From contig NZ_JAAALB010000040.1 of assembly GCF_009905545.1 (NCBI RefSeq), forward strand, positions 1 through 57,637: a stretch of DNA of 57,637 bases, read 5' to 3'. The position numbers were made by a program, and so were the translations under genes. Numbering within the stretch: position 1 is the first letter of the stretch; every line of letters starts with the position of its first letter. The notes under the pieces are model-generated. The model searched no databases, was not told the origin of the DNA, and saw nothing but the letters and a program-made list of their open reading frames with translations. The DNA is from Cellulophaga sp. BC115SP. GTDB lineage: Bacteria > Bacteroidota > Bacteroidia > Cytophagales > Spirosomataceae. Of this stretch, positions 46,343 to 54,439 are shown piece by piece.

Positions 46343-46513
46343 TGTGAGTTAGGACTGTACGAAGGATTTCAAACTATTGCGGATTTGAGATTTCTGATTT
46401 CGGAAATGAAGCAAAATACTTTTATTTTTTACAAAATATAGAAGCTTACACTTCCGAAATCCAACATCCGAAATAAAAAGTTTTTATAACCTTTCGTACA
46501 ACCCTAACCCTCA
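46343..46513. repeat. Possible small inverted-repeat element (MITE-like)
   Basis: Imperfect inverted arms of about 18-24 bases (46343-46365 and 46490-46513; shared words GTTAGG, TGTACGAA) enclose about 125 bp that has inner symmetry of its own (TTTCGGAA near 46413 and TTCCGAAA near 46452). It fills most of the 300-bp gap downstream of the molybdenum hydroxylase gene. No transposase is present. Confidence 0.4.
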
Positions 46514-46592
46514 ATTCATCATTAGCATATTGGAATAGCTTGACGAATAACAGCTCATAAACTAATGCCTAACAACTTACCCCTATTTCGTA

Positions 46593-48770
46593 CTAACTTA
46601 AGTTATCTATATCAAATGGCATTTTACGTACACGGATACCTGTTGCCGCAAAAATTGCATTGGCTAGTGCTGGCGCTACAGGAGGCAGACCGGGCTCTCC
46701 AACACCTTTGATTGTTTTACCACCTTCTGCCAAGATATGTACCTCTATTTGAGGAACTTCGTTTATTCTTAGTACAGGATTATCATGAAAATTGCTTTGT
46801 TCTGTTTTCCCTTCAGCAAAGGATATTCCGTTTTTGATAGCGGCCGTAATACCCATTATCACGGCTCCTTCCATTTGTGCTTTTACAGTATCTGGATTTA
46901 CTACTGTTCCTAAATCTATTACAACATAGACTTTATCAATCTTTACAGCCTTGTTTGATAGTTTTGTTACCTCTACGACGTGTCCACCCAAACCTGCAAA
47001 AAACTCCCATTGAGCTATACCACGTCCTTTACCTTTAGGAAGAGGTTTTTCCCATTTGGATACTTCTTTTAATTTGAGTAATAAACGTTTAGTATCCGAT
47101 TCCTTGGTCAACATTGCTAATCTAAACTCCAAAGGGTCTTTACCTGCTGCGTGTGCCAGTTCATCAATAAAGCACTCGTGTGAAAAAGCCAAGGTCGAGC
47201 TGGTTACCGAACGCCACCAAAAAATAGGAACATGAATATCTGAATACACGAAAGTGTTTTTCATATTCGGAATTTCATATTGCTGGTGACTAATGCCTTC
47301 AGTCATATTTTGGTCAAGTTTCGTTTTGTCATGATTTGGGTCTAAAAATGACATAATGGTTGGCGAAATAACTTTATGTTGAAAAGCCACCAATTTACCA
47401 TCTTCCGAAATAGCGCCTTTCATCGCCGAGAAGGTAGGCGGACGGTAAGGGCCAAACTGCGTATCGTCTTCTCTTGTCCAAATGAGCTTGACAGGCTTTT
47501 GAATAGATTTAGATAAATTGACCGCCTCAATAATAAAATCGATAGCTAATCTACGTCCAAAACCACCACCACTCAGTTGGCTATGCAAGGTAATTTGCTC
47601 TTCTTTTAACCCATATCTACCTGTCAAATCTCGTATAATATCAGAAGGTACTTGCGTTGATACCCAAATTTCTAAGGTATTGTTCTCTTTCCAATGTGCC
47701 GTACAATTCATTGCCTCCATCGGCGAGTGCGACACAAAAGGAGTTTCATAGAAAGCTTCTAATTTTTGGGAAGTGTTTTGATAGGTCTCATCAAATTTTC
47801 CCACATTAGCGTCTTCTACTCCTTCTTTTTGGGCTAATTGATGCAAAGAGTCTGTATAATCTTTTGAACTAAATGTTTCTTTTCCTTTATAATCCCAAGA
47901 AATTTTCAGGGCTTTTCTTCCTTGTAAAGCTGCCCAATAGTTTTTGGCGACTACGGCAACTCCTGTAGATTTATATACCCCAAATATGCGTTCTACTTCT
48001 ATTACCTGCTCCACTCCTGCTATGTTGAGTGTTGCGGTTTTATCAAAGCTTTTTAGACTTCCTCCAAAAACAGGACAGCGTTCTACAGAGGCATATACCA
48101 TATTTGGCACTTCTACGTCTATTCCGAACACTGCTTTGCCTGTCACCTTCAATGGAACATCTTGACGCTTGATGGATTTACCAAGTATCTTAAAGTCTTT
48201 GGCATCTTTCAAAGTTGGATTTTTAGGAACTTCCAATTTTGATGCTGTTTCTACTAATGCCCCATACTTTAAACTTTTACCTGTTGGTTTATGAAAAACC
48301 TGCGCTTTTTCGGCATAACATTCCGTAATAGGAACATTCCACTGCTGACTTGCGGCGGTAATCAGCATTTCGCGCGCAGCGGCTCCCGCTTTGCGCATAT
48401 CAAAATAACTCGAACGTACCGAAAAGCTACCTCCCGAAAACTGAGCAGGACCAAACTTACTTTCTCCTCCTGTTTGTTGGACAATATATTGCTCTGGAGA
48501 AACTTCCAATTCTTCCGCAATCAAGGCTGTAATGGACTGATAGGTACCTTGTCCAATTTCTGGTTTGGAATTAAAAATGGTAATTTTTCCTGTATCCTCG
48601 ATAATAATGTATGGTGTGAAATTGTAGGGTGTCGATGCTACATCCAGAGATGTCATTACCTCTAATTCTTGAGCTTTTGCTGAAGAATTAGAAACACCCA
48701 AAATAATTGCCGCTCCCGATAAACCTGCATATCGTAAAAAATCACGGCGCTGAATCTGTTTAGATGACAT
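46593..48770 (-). CDS. Molybdenum hydroxylase large subunit (isoquinoline 1-oxidoreductase beta/aldehyde oxidase type)
   Basis: A 725-residue molybdopterin-binding subunit of the xanthine oxidase family, probably oxidising aldehydes or N-heterocycles in the periplasm. The N-terminus [18 protein letters not shown] is a Tat signal. Family stretches are [55 protein letters not shown] and [18 protein letters not shown] with the catalytic Glu. It is the second half of a two-subunit enzyme with the 2Fe-2S gene 11 bp upstream. Substrate unknown. Confidence 0.9.
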   Translation of the reverse strand: MSSKQIQRRDFLRYAGLSGAAIILGVSNSSAKAQELEVMTSLDVASTPYNFTPYIIIEDTGKITIFNSKPEIGQGTYQSITALIAEELEVSPEQYIVQQTGGESKFGPAQFSGGSFSVRSSYFDMRKAGAAAREMLITAASQQWNVPITECYAEKAQVFHKPTGKSLKYGALVETASKLEVPKNPTLKDAKDFKILGKSIKRQDVPLKVTGKAVFGIDVEVPNMVYASVERCPVFGGSLKSFDKTATLNIAGVEQVIEVERIFGVYKSTGVAVVAKNYWAALQGRKALKISWDYKGKETFSSKDYTDSLHQLAQKEGVEDANVGKFDETYQNTSQKLEAFYETPFVSHSPMEAMNCTAHWKENNTLEIWVSTQVPSDIIRDLTGRYGLKEEQITLHSQLSGGGFGRRLAIDFIIEAVNLSKSIQKPVKLIWTREDDTQFGPYRPPTFSAMKGAISEDGKLVAFQHKVISPTIMSFLDPNHDKTKLDQNMTEGISHQQYEIPNMKNTFVYSDIHVPIFWWRSVTSSTLAFSHECFIDELAHAAGKDPLEFRLAMLTKESDTKRLLLKLKEVSKWEKPLPKGKGRGIAQWEFFAGLGGHVVEVTKLSNKAVKIDKVYVVIDLGTVVNPDTVKAQMEGAVIMGITAAIKNGISFAEGKTEQSNFHDNPVLRINEVPQIEVHILAEGGKTIKGVGEPGLPPVAPALANAIFAATGIRVRKMPFDIDNLS

Positions 48771-48781
48771 AGTTGTAAAGT

Positions 48782-49300
48782 TTAGCGAGTGTTTGAAGGG
48801 CGTTTAGTAGTACCTTTTTCTGTTTTCAACTCCTTAGCAGCTGAATGAATAGCCTTACGGATACGCTCGTAAGTACCACAACGACAAATATTCCCCGCCA
48901 TATAGGTATCAATATCTTCATCTGATGGATTAGGATTGGCTTTTAATAAAGCCACAGCTGACATTATCTGACCTGACTGACAATAGCCGCATTGAGGCAC
49001 TTGTTCTTCAATCCATGCTTTTTGTACCACATGATCGATTTTGGCGGCGTGGAGTCCTTCCGAAACACCTTCGATGGTAATAATTTTACTACTTGCTTTT
49101 ACGGTAGAAATTGGCGTTTGACAAGAACGAATCGCCTGTCCATCTACGTGAATTGTACACGCCCCGCACAAGCCCATACCACAACCAAACTTGGTACCTT
49201 TCAAACCAACATAGTCACGAAGTACCCAAAGCATAGGCGTTTCAGGTTCGGCTTCGACTTTAATCGTTTTGTTGTTGACAGATAATGTGTAAGTTTTCAT
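48782..49300 (-). CDS. 2Fe-2S subunit of the molybdenum hydroxylase (IorA/CoxS type)
   Basis: A 172-residue electron-transfer subunit with two 2Fe-2S clusters: a plant-ferredoxin type ([18 protein letters not shown] and the later Cys in IRSCQ) and a C-terminal helical type ([15 protein letters not shown] with [15 protein letters not shown]). It has no signal peptide, as expected if it is carried through the Tat pathway by the large subunit. It begins 3 bp after the preceding gene. Confidence 0.93.
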   Translation of the reverse strand: MKTYTLSVNNKTIKVEAEPETPMLWVLRDYVGLKGTKFGCGMGLCGACTIHVDGQAIRSCQTPISTVKASSKIITIEGVSEGLHAAKIDHVVQKAWIEEQVPQCGYCQSGQIMSAVALLKANPNPSDEDIDTYMAGNICRCGTYERIRKAIHSAAKELKTEKGTTKRPSNTR

Positions 49301-49303
49301 TTC

Positions 49304-50068
49304 TTATTTCTGATTAAAGTTTTTACTAAAATTATAACTTAACATTACATTCCACATAAATTGTTTATTATCTGGAATAGTAGAAGTAAATGTCTGATTT
49401 ATTGTTGATTGTATGGTAAAAGGACTCTCTTTTTTTGATAAAATACCTGTTAATGAGAGATATTTACCTGTGTAACCATCGGTATTCAAAAAATAGAAAG
49501 ATGGTACAAGCTGGAATCTCAAATCACCTCCCAATTTTATGTTAGAAATACTGGTATTCAGAAACAAAACTTTGGTTTCTTGTGGTCCATGCAATTGTAG
49601 CGCATTTCCTTGCAAGTAAACAGCACTCACACTCCAATTGGATGTAATTTGATAATTGGGCATAATTTCATAGGCCAAAAATCTCAACATTTCCGTAATT
49701 TCTTGCGACGCAGTGTTATCTGAAACAATTCTTTTGACAAGCGTAAAAGCTGGATGTGCACTTACGCGTAAGCTAAACTTTTTTTGTTCGACTAATTGGT
49801 ATCTCAACCAAAAAATCATTCCTCCTTTGCTGGCATCCGACACTAATCTTATGTCAGGATTGAAACTAAATCGGTTTTTACGCCATGCGAAATTGGTTAC
49901 TACCGCTGGTCGATTTAAAGAGAAGGTTGGAATAATCGAAAAACCATTATTGGTCACTCCCACAAAACCGCTAAAGGTATTAACCGTTTTGGTACTGTCC
50001 TGTTGCCCATAAACGAGCCTACCCATGAGAGCAAATGCCATCAGGGTACATAATTTCATCAAGTTCAT
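49304..50068 (-). CDS. Hypothetical secreted beta-rich (outer-membrane-like) protein
   Basis: A 254-residue protein with signal peptide (1-21, ending VYG). It has alternating amphipathic beta strands and a C-terminal aromatic-rich strand (QFMWNVMLSYNFSKNF), as in small outer-membrane barrels. I do not recognise a named family. It is the first gene of the operon with the molybdenum hydroxylase subunits, so it may be a channel for the enzyme's substrate. That is inference only. Confidence 0.7.
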   Translation of the reverse strand: MNLMKLCTLMAFALMGRLVYGQQDSTKTVNTFSGFVGVTNNGFSIIPTFSLNRPAVVTNFAWRKNRFSFNPDIRLVSDASKGGMIFWLRYQLVEQKKFSLRVSAHPAFTLVKRIVSDNTASQEITEMLRFLAYEIMPNYQITSNWSVSAVYLQGNALQLHGPQETKVLFLNTSISNIKLGGDLRFQLVPSFYFLNTDGYTGKYLSLTGILSKKESPFTIQSTINQTFTSTIPDNKQFMWNVMLSYNFSKNFNQK

Positions 50069-50099
50069 TTATATTGTGTTTTTGGATAATGTAAATCAG

Positions 50100-50121
50100 T
50101 TTCAAAATTATACTTTTGAAA
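50100..50121. promoter_or_regulatory. Shared divergent promoter/operator palindrome
   Basis: TTTCAAAA (50100-50107) and TTTTGAAA (50114-50121) are perfect arms around six bases. Inside lie two opposed -7-like octamers, TACTTTTG (50111-50118, plus) and TAATTTTG (50103-50110, minus). The site sits between the AraC gene and the molybdenum hydroxylase operon and could fire both ways under AraC control. Confidence 0.45.
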
Positions 50122-50231
50122 GTCTAGTTTTTTTATAAATTTTACGGTTTTACTTACCACTTTTACTGGTCTATGCCTTACGAATATTTTTCTTCCATAA
50201 TTTAGAAGTATCAACAAAATGGAAAAAGACC

Positions 50232-51116
50232 ATGGTTATTTATGATACCGTCAAGCAGTATAGTCAGACATTCAACAACTCGGCGTTCCATCCTCTGATT
50301 AGTTTAGTCGATTTGGGAAAATCGAATCCCTTACCCCGTAGCAAATTCAAAATGGGAATTTATGCTATCATTATTAAGGAATCCAAATGTGGTGACTTGC
50401 GTTATGGCAATACTTATTATGATTATGACGAAGGGACTATTGTATTTTTTGCTCCTGAACAAATCATTTCAACTGAGCCAGAAGGAGAAATGCATCAGCC
50501 CTTTGGCACTGCTTTGGTTTTTCATCCAGACTTAATTAAGGGAACATCTTTGGGGCGACAAATTCATGAGTTTAATTATTTTTCGTATCAGTCAAACGAA
50601 GCATTACACGTATCTGAACGAGAAAAAGAAACTATCATGAATTGTATCGAAAATATTTCTTCTGAAATCAATCAAAATATTGATAGACATAGCAAAAAAC
50701 TCATTATTGCTAATCTTGAGCTATTATTGAAATACTTTTCAAGATTTTATGACCGACAGTTTATCACTCGAGAGGAAGTTCATCAAGGTATCCTTTTGCA
50801 ATTTGACCAACTACTGACCGATTATGTATATGGGAAAGATTTGGCGACGAAAGGGCTTCCATCGGTAGCATATTTTGCAGACTGCCTGCATTTATCCGCT
50901 AATTATTTTGGAGATTTAATCAAGAAGGAGACGGGGAAAACGGCACTAGAATATATCCAATTAAAATTATTGGATTTCGCAAAGGAACGAGTTTTGGATA
51001 CCACCAAATCGCTAAGTGAGATTTCGTATGAATTGGGCTTTAAATATCCCCAACATTTTACCCGATTTTTTAAGCAAAAACTAGGTGTTACACCATTAGA
51101 ATATCGTTTAAATTAG
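50232..51116 (+). CDS. AraC-family transcriptional regulator
   Basis: A 294-residue regulator with an N-terminal cupin-like ligand domain (about 20-130) and C-terminal double helix-turn-helix: SVAYFADCLHLSANYFGDLIKKETGKTALEY then LSEISYELGFKYPQHFTRFFKQKLGVTPLEYR, a canonical AraC ending. It is divergent from the molybdenum hydroxylase operon (163-bp gap) and likely controls it and perhaps the cupin/cyclophilin-like genes beyond. Ligand unknown. Confidence 0.9.
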   Translation: MVIYDTVKQYSQTFNNSAFHPLISLVDLGKSNPLPRSKFKMGIYAIIIKESKCGDLRYGNTYYDYDEGTIVFFAPEQIISTEPEGEMHQPFGTALVFHPDLIKGTSLGRQIHEFNYFSYQSNEALHVSEREKETIMNCIENISSEINQNIDRHSKKLIIANLELLLKYFSRFYDRQFITREEVHQGILLQFDQLLTDYVYGKDLATKGLPSVAYFADCLHLSANYFGDLIKKETGKTALEYIQLKLLDFAKERVLDTTKSLSEISYELGFKYPQHFTRFFKQKLGVTPLEYRLN

Positions 51117-51131
51117 CCATGAGCCATTCTT

Positions 51132-51300
51132 AATTGAGTGAATTGAGATTGAGTGAATGAATGATTATTTTCAAATTAGGATTGTATTCCAATTTTTTGA
51201 TAATACAATACTGGATGACACAATTTTATTACGTCTTCACAGGTGAAATATTTATTTTTAAAAAAAACCACTAAATCATTCAATCTCAATTCACTCAATT
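51132..51300. repeat. Inverted-repeat element between convergent genes (MITE-like)
   Basis: Perfect 21-base inverted arms (51132-51152 and 51280-51300; word AATTGAGTGAATTGAGATTG) enclose about 127 bp. The left flank and arm share wording with 17428-17475 (CATGAGYCATTCYTAATT, then GAATGAATGATTA), so the two regions look like members of one dispersed family. It lies between the stops of the AraC gene and hipT and may also end transcription. Confidence 0.6.
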
Positions 51301-51308
51301 CAAGCTTT

Positions 51309-52313
51309 TTATTTATTCAGACTATTCCTTCGAGTATTATACATTTGCCAATAGCCTCGTCTATTATTTTCATTCAAAAAAGAATGATTGATTAGGGTTT
51401 CAACTAATGGTTGTTTCTCTAGAAATGGCATAAGTATTTTTTCTATTCTGCTTTCCAATACGCCTATTCTTTTACCTAATTCCACAAAATCTGCTTTTGC
51501 TGGGTGCCCTGATTTTTTGAATTCTACGCTTTGAAAATCATCTATGAATAGCCCTCTATCCAAGGCAAAATCAGTATCATCGACATGAAGTCTTGTATTG
51601 ATTAAATCATAAGCGGGACTCAACAGATAATCTCCGCCGGAAGATTCAAGCAAGGAAAAGTTTTTCAAATGGGCATCGCCGTTGCTAAACAAATAATTGA
51701 ATACCACCAACACAAAATACTTTTCAATCTCTACACGCCACGCTGGTACGTACTGTTTTATGAGTGCGCCAATTTCTTCATAGCTATATTCATATTTGAA
51801 ATTAGCACCCGCATTATCTTTTGTTTTTCCAGCCAAGGTTGCAAAATCCTCCTTACCCCATTTTCCTCCATCTTTCTTTACATCAAATCTTTTGGTGATA
51901 TAGGCTGGCGAGCCATCTTTAAAAAATATCAAGGCATTTTCTGCTGTATTGAGTCCGTACACTTGTTTAGCAATTTGCATGGTCAAATGCTCATTTGCAG
52001 GCACTTGATCAACTTTCTTTAAATCTCTCGGAATTGGTTTCAAAATATAAGTACCTTGTTCTCCTTGATGTGTTAAGCGAAGTTGATTTTTTTCGAGTAC
52101 CAAACTCAATTTTTCTTGTACCCCCGAAATAGAAATGCGTTTACGATTTTCTATAAATAACTCGGCGACTTCCTCATTTTGCTGAGCTTGTTCATAAGGC
52201 AAAATATGGTTTACTTTTTTGCCATTAAACATATTTCTCAAGCAACTCGGACTGTAAGTGTTAAATCCTTCCGCTAATGTTCCAGGGCAATATGTTAATT
52301 CATGTAGATTCAT
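51309..52313 (-). CDS. hipT: HipT-like toxin kinase (HipA C-terminal domain)
   Basis: A 334-residue HipA-type Ser/Thr kinase lacking the N-terminal subdomain, which is encoded by the preceding gene. The glycine-rich loop reads RISISGVQEKLSLV with two serines, S61 and S63, as in HipT of the E. coli O127 HipBST system. Catalytic D213 and N218 lie in FSNGDAHLKNFS, and the DFG-like D236 in SPAYDLINTR. Such kinases phosphorylate aminoacyl-tRNA synthetases (HipA GltX, HipT TrpS). Its ATG overlaps the preceding stop (ATGA), so translation is coupled. Likely plasmid stabilisation toxin. Confidence 0.87.
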   Translation of the reverse strand: MNLHELTYCPGTLAEGFNTYSPSCLRNMFNGKKVNHILPYEQAQQNEEVAELFIENRKRISISGVQEKLSLVLEKNQLRLTHQGEQGTYILKPIPRDLKKVDQVPANEHLTMQIAKQVYGLNTAENALIFFKDGSPAYITKRFDVKKDGGKWGKEDFATLAGKTKDNAGANFKYEYSYEEIGALIKQYVPAWRVEIEKYFVLVVFNYLFSNGDAHLKNFSLLESSGGDYLLSPAYDLINTRLHVDDTDFALDRGLFIDDFQSVEFKKSGHPAKADFVELGKRIGVLESRIEKILMPFLEKQPLVETLINHSFLNENNRRGYWQMYNTRRNSLNK

Positions 52314-52639
52314 TTTTCTATCAAGGGTTTTACCGTTACGGCTCCGATGGTATCGCTTTGGGCTGTCGCCATCAATAGACCAAAACTATCGTCTTCATCT
52401 ATGCGTAATTGTGTGCTTTGTAGTTTACGATTTACCCCTTCACTGAGCATATTAAAAAAGAAAGGGAACAGCACCTCACTAGTGTATTCTTGCTGGCTCT
52501 TAGGAAGCGTCAGACTTATAGCTGGCATTTGGGAGTCATCGAAATAATTTTTATCGTATTTGAAAACAAACTGCTTTCGATTTTCCTCTATGAGGATTCC
52601 TGCAAAAATACCATTTCGATAGACCGCTACTTTTCTCAT
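52310..52639 (-). CDS. hipS: HipS-like protein (HipA N-terminal subdomain)
   Basis: A 109-residue protein equal to the HipA N1 subdomain (couple_hipA family): VYRNGIFAGILIEE at the start, AISLTLPKSQQEYTSEVLFPFFFNMLSEG in the middle. In HipBST the separate HipS is the true antitoxin of HipT. It starts 3 bp after hipB and overlaps hipT by 4 bp. A frameshifted full-length hipA is unlikely, because each piece has its own start, natural end and coupling overlap. Confidence 0.83.
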   Translation of the reverse strand: MRKVAVYRNGIFAGILIEENRKQFVFKYDKNYFDDSQMPAISLTLPKSQQEYTSEVLFPFFFNMLSEGVNRKLQSTQLRIDEDDSFGLLMATAQSDTIGAVTVKPLIEK

Positions 52640-52642
52640 TAT

Positions 52643-52852
52643 TTACGCATTTTTTTTAATGTCCATGGATAAAACCAAACCAAGTACTTCTGCCAATTTA
52701 TTGAGAACCTCTAAAGAAGGATTTCCCTGTCCTCGTTCGAGTTTATACAGAGTGTTTGTACTTATACCTGCCAATTCAGCCAAATGTGGCTGAGTAATTT
52801 TCAACTCCTTTCGTCGTGTCTTGATGATATTTCCTAAATCCTGAACTAACAT
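52643..52852 (-). CDS. hipB: HipB-like XRE-family repressor
   Basis: A 69-residue helix-turn-helix protein: LGNIIKTRRKELKITQPHLAELAGISTNTLYKLERGQGNPSLEVLNKLAEVLGL is a complete XRE/Cro domain. First gene of the hip operon, it should bind the three CACA-N6-TGTG-like sites at and upstream of its start codon. In HipBST it is the autorepressor and augments HipS. Confidence 0.88.
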   Translation of the reverse strand: MLVQDLGNIIKTRRKELKITQPHLAELAGISTNTLYKLERGQGNPSLEVLNKLAEVLGLVLSMDIKKNA

Positions 52853-52984
52853 TATATTGTGATTTTTATGTAAAAATATCTTTTTTCAGCAGAAATTCAA
52901 GCACAAAATCACATTATAATATGATTTATACGTAATTTCTATTTCAAATGCTTATTCATTAAATAAAACACACATTATATTGTG
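52848..52984 (-). promoter_or_regulatory. Three HipB operator candidates at 61-62 bp spacing
   Basis: The near-identical 14-mers at 52848-52861, 52910-52923 and 52971-52984 (consensus CACATTATATTGTG, arms CACA/TGTG) recur at 62 and 61 bp, about six helical turns. The first overlaps the hipB start codon. The even phasing fits cooperative autorepression by HipB with DNA looping. Confidence 0.65.
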
Positions 52985-53127
52985 ATTTTATCGTTATTTC
53001 CAGTATCATCAATCTATTAAATAAGTTGATGTTGTACTCAAAAACAGACATTTTACTAAACTGAAAAACGACTTTTATAGGGATTTTTACTTTCCAAAAA
53101 CCCCTATACACTTCATATTGCCCAAAA

Positions 53128-53526
53128 GGACAAAATGTCCGCTTGCATAAAAGCTTACTCCAAACCTTCAATTAAAAACGACTTTTATGGGTATTTTAAA
53201 AATGGAGTTTTTGAAAACACTTACTCAAAATACACCAAGAGGACAAAATGTCCGCTAGGTATTCTTTATTGAGAATTTTATACCGTGCACAGATTTAACC
53301 TCAAAATTTTCATGTTATGGTTTTAGTATTTTTCTCAAGCGGACATAATGTCCTCTTGGGAAAAATACCACTTTGAGTCATTTTAATAACGACTTTTATG
53401 GGGTCTTTAACAATAAATGAGCTATTGACATTATCTTTTAAAACTATAAAAAATACAATTTTATTTATATAAAAACATTGTAAAACTCAAACTATTAAAA
53501 TAATAGCCCAAGCGGACAAAATGTCC
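53128..53526. repeat. Four parS-like palindromes
   Basis: The cores GGACAWAATGTCC at 53128-53140, 53241-53253, 53341-53353 and 53514-53526 are flanked by CCAAGM on one side and KCTTGG on the other, with few deviations. They adjoin the parAB operon, the usual place for a centromere. They do not resemble the chromosomal parS TGTTTCACGTGAAACA. ParB binding is inferred. Confidence 0.65.
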
Positions 53527-53541
53527 ACTTGGGCTATTATT
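53499..53541 (-). terminator. Hairpin after parB containing one parS-like core
   Basis: Arms of 20 bases (53499-53518 and 53522-53541), one mismatch, three-base loop. On the minus strand the stem is followed by TTTTAATAG. It starts about 20 bp after the parB stop, so it should terminate the par transcript, and its tip is the fourth parS-like palindrome. Confidence 0.7.
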
Positions 53542-53560
53542 GAAAAAAGGACTTTATTAT

Positions 53561-54439
53561 TTAATCAATCATGAAGCCTTCGAGTGAATTTACCAATTGC
53601 TTGAGCTGGTCAAAATGAGTTTTTGATTTGGATGCTTGAACCGTCTTTAGCATAGCGTTAATATCCTTGAACACTTTATCAGGAGTAGCTTCTGACGAAG
53701 AAGTAGACAAAGAAGCTGGCTGTGACACTACCGAATCCAAGGCTGCAATACTCGAAATAGGTTGCTCCACAACAGCTTTGCTCAATTGTTGAATAACTTT
53801 TTTGGGTACCTTTACTTCTCCTGAGAGGACTTGTTTGCGAAGATCAATATCCAATTTTTCAAGACCGCTGGCAAAGTCACCATCTCTACGAATAGTTTTT
53901 TCATCAACTTTAAACTGTTGCGCTATTTTTTCAGAGGTTTTTAATTCCATTCCCTCTGTTGAAAAATTAGATTCCTTGCTTGTCAATTTTTCAGCATTGT
54001 ATCTCAATCCACGGTAATAGGCCATCTGTGTCGGGCTCAAATTGCGACGCCCCATTTGAAGGTCAAGCATATAATTACGAGCTTCAAGGATGGTCTCAAA
54101 AAACATCAGCACAATATTGAAAGGCAGATTATGTTTTTGACAAATCAAGTATCTATTGTGACCATCTACCAATACAAATAGCTCTTGGTCAGTCTCCGAA
54201 TTGGGATTGACTTTCTGCTCGGTAGTTTGCCAAATCACTAAAGAGTCCTTACAACCATTAGCCAAAATATTAGCTTCAAGTCCTTCTAATTCTTCTGTTT
54301 GTAAGGGTTGAATCAAGTCTTTGAGTTCGTCCAAAATCGTGATTCGCTGCTTTATATTCTCATTCGAAATTAAACCAGAAGTTACAGTCTTAGTAACGTT
54401 CGATTTCATTTGAGCCTTAAAATCTATCTTCTTAGCCAT
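53561..54439 (-). CDS. parB: ParB-like plasmid partition protein
   Basis: A 292-residue partition protein. The ParB/sulfiredoxin-like N-terminal domain (about 35-130) has IQPLQTEELEGLEANILANG and LVDGHNRYLICQKHNLPFN. A helical DNA-binding middle (LSPTQMAYYRGLRYNAEKL, KTSEKIAQQFKVDEKTIRRDGDFA) and a C-terminal dimerisation part follow. Its ATG lies directly after the ParA stop. It likely binds the palindromes just downstream and activates ParA. Confidence 0.9.
   Translation of the reverse strand: MAKKIDFKAQMKSNVTKTVTSGLISNENIKQRITILDELKDLIQPLQTEELEGLEANILANGCKDSLVIWQTTEQKVNPNSETDQELFVLVDGHNRYLICQKHNLPFNIVLMFFETILEARNYMLDLQMGRRNLSPTQMAYYRGLRYNAEKLTSKESNFSTEGMELKTSEKIAQQFKVDEKTIRRDGDFASGLEKLDIDLRKQVLSGEVKVPKKVIQQLSKAVVEQPISSIAALDSVVSQPASLSTSSSEATPDKVFKDINAMLKTVQASKSKTHFDQLKQLVNSLEGFMID

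Larger units (their letters stand above)
52985..53560. other. Gene-free plasmid maintenance region: iteron copies interleaved with parS-like palindromes
   Basis: No gene. Three iteron copies in inverse orientation (53065-53082, 53175-53191, 53386-53403; core CGACTTTTATGGG on the plus strand) alternate with four palindromes of core GGACAWAATGTCC (53128, 53241, 53341, 53514). The region lies just downstream of parB and looks like a combined centromere and copy-control (incompatibility) locus. Confidence 0.7.

Noticed and set aside
51309-52639. Frameshifted hipA
   Set aside because: The two parts have separate starts, a 4-bp coupling overlap and domain borders matching HipS and HipT.
52959-53171. 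70-residue minus-strand reading frame
   Set aside because: It covers a HipB operator, an iteron and a parS-like site, and has no recognisable domain.
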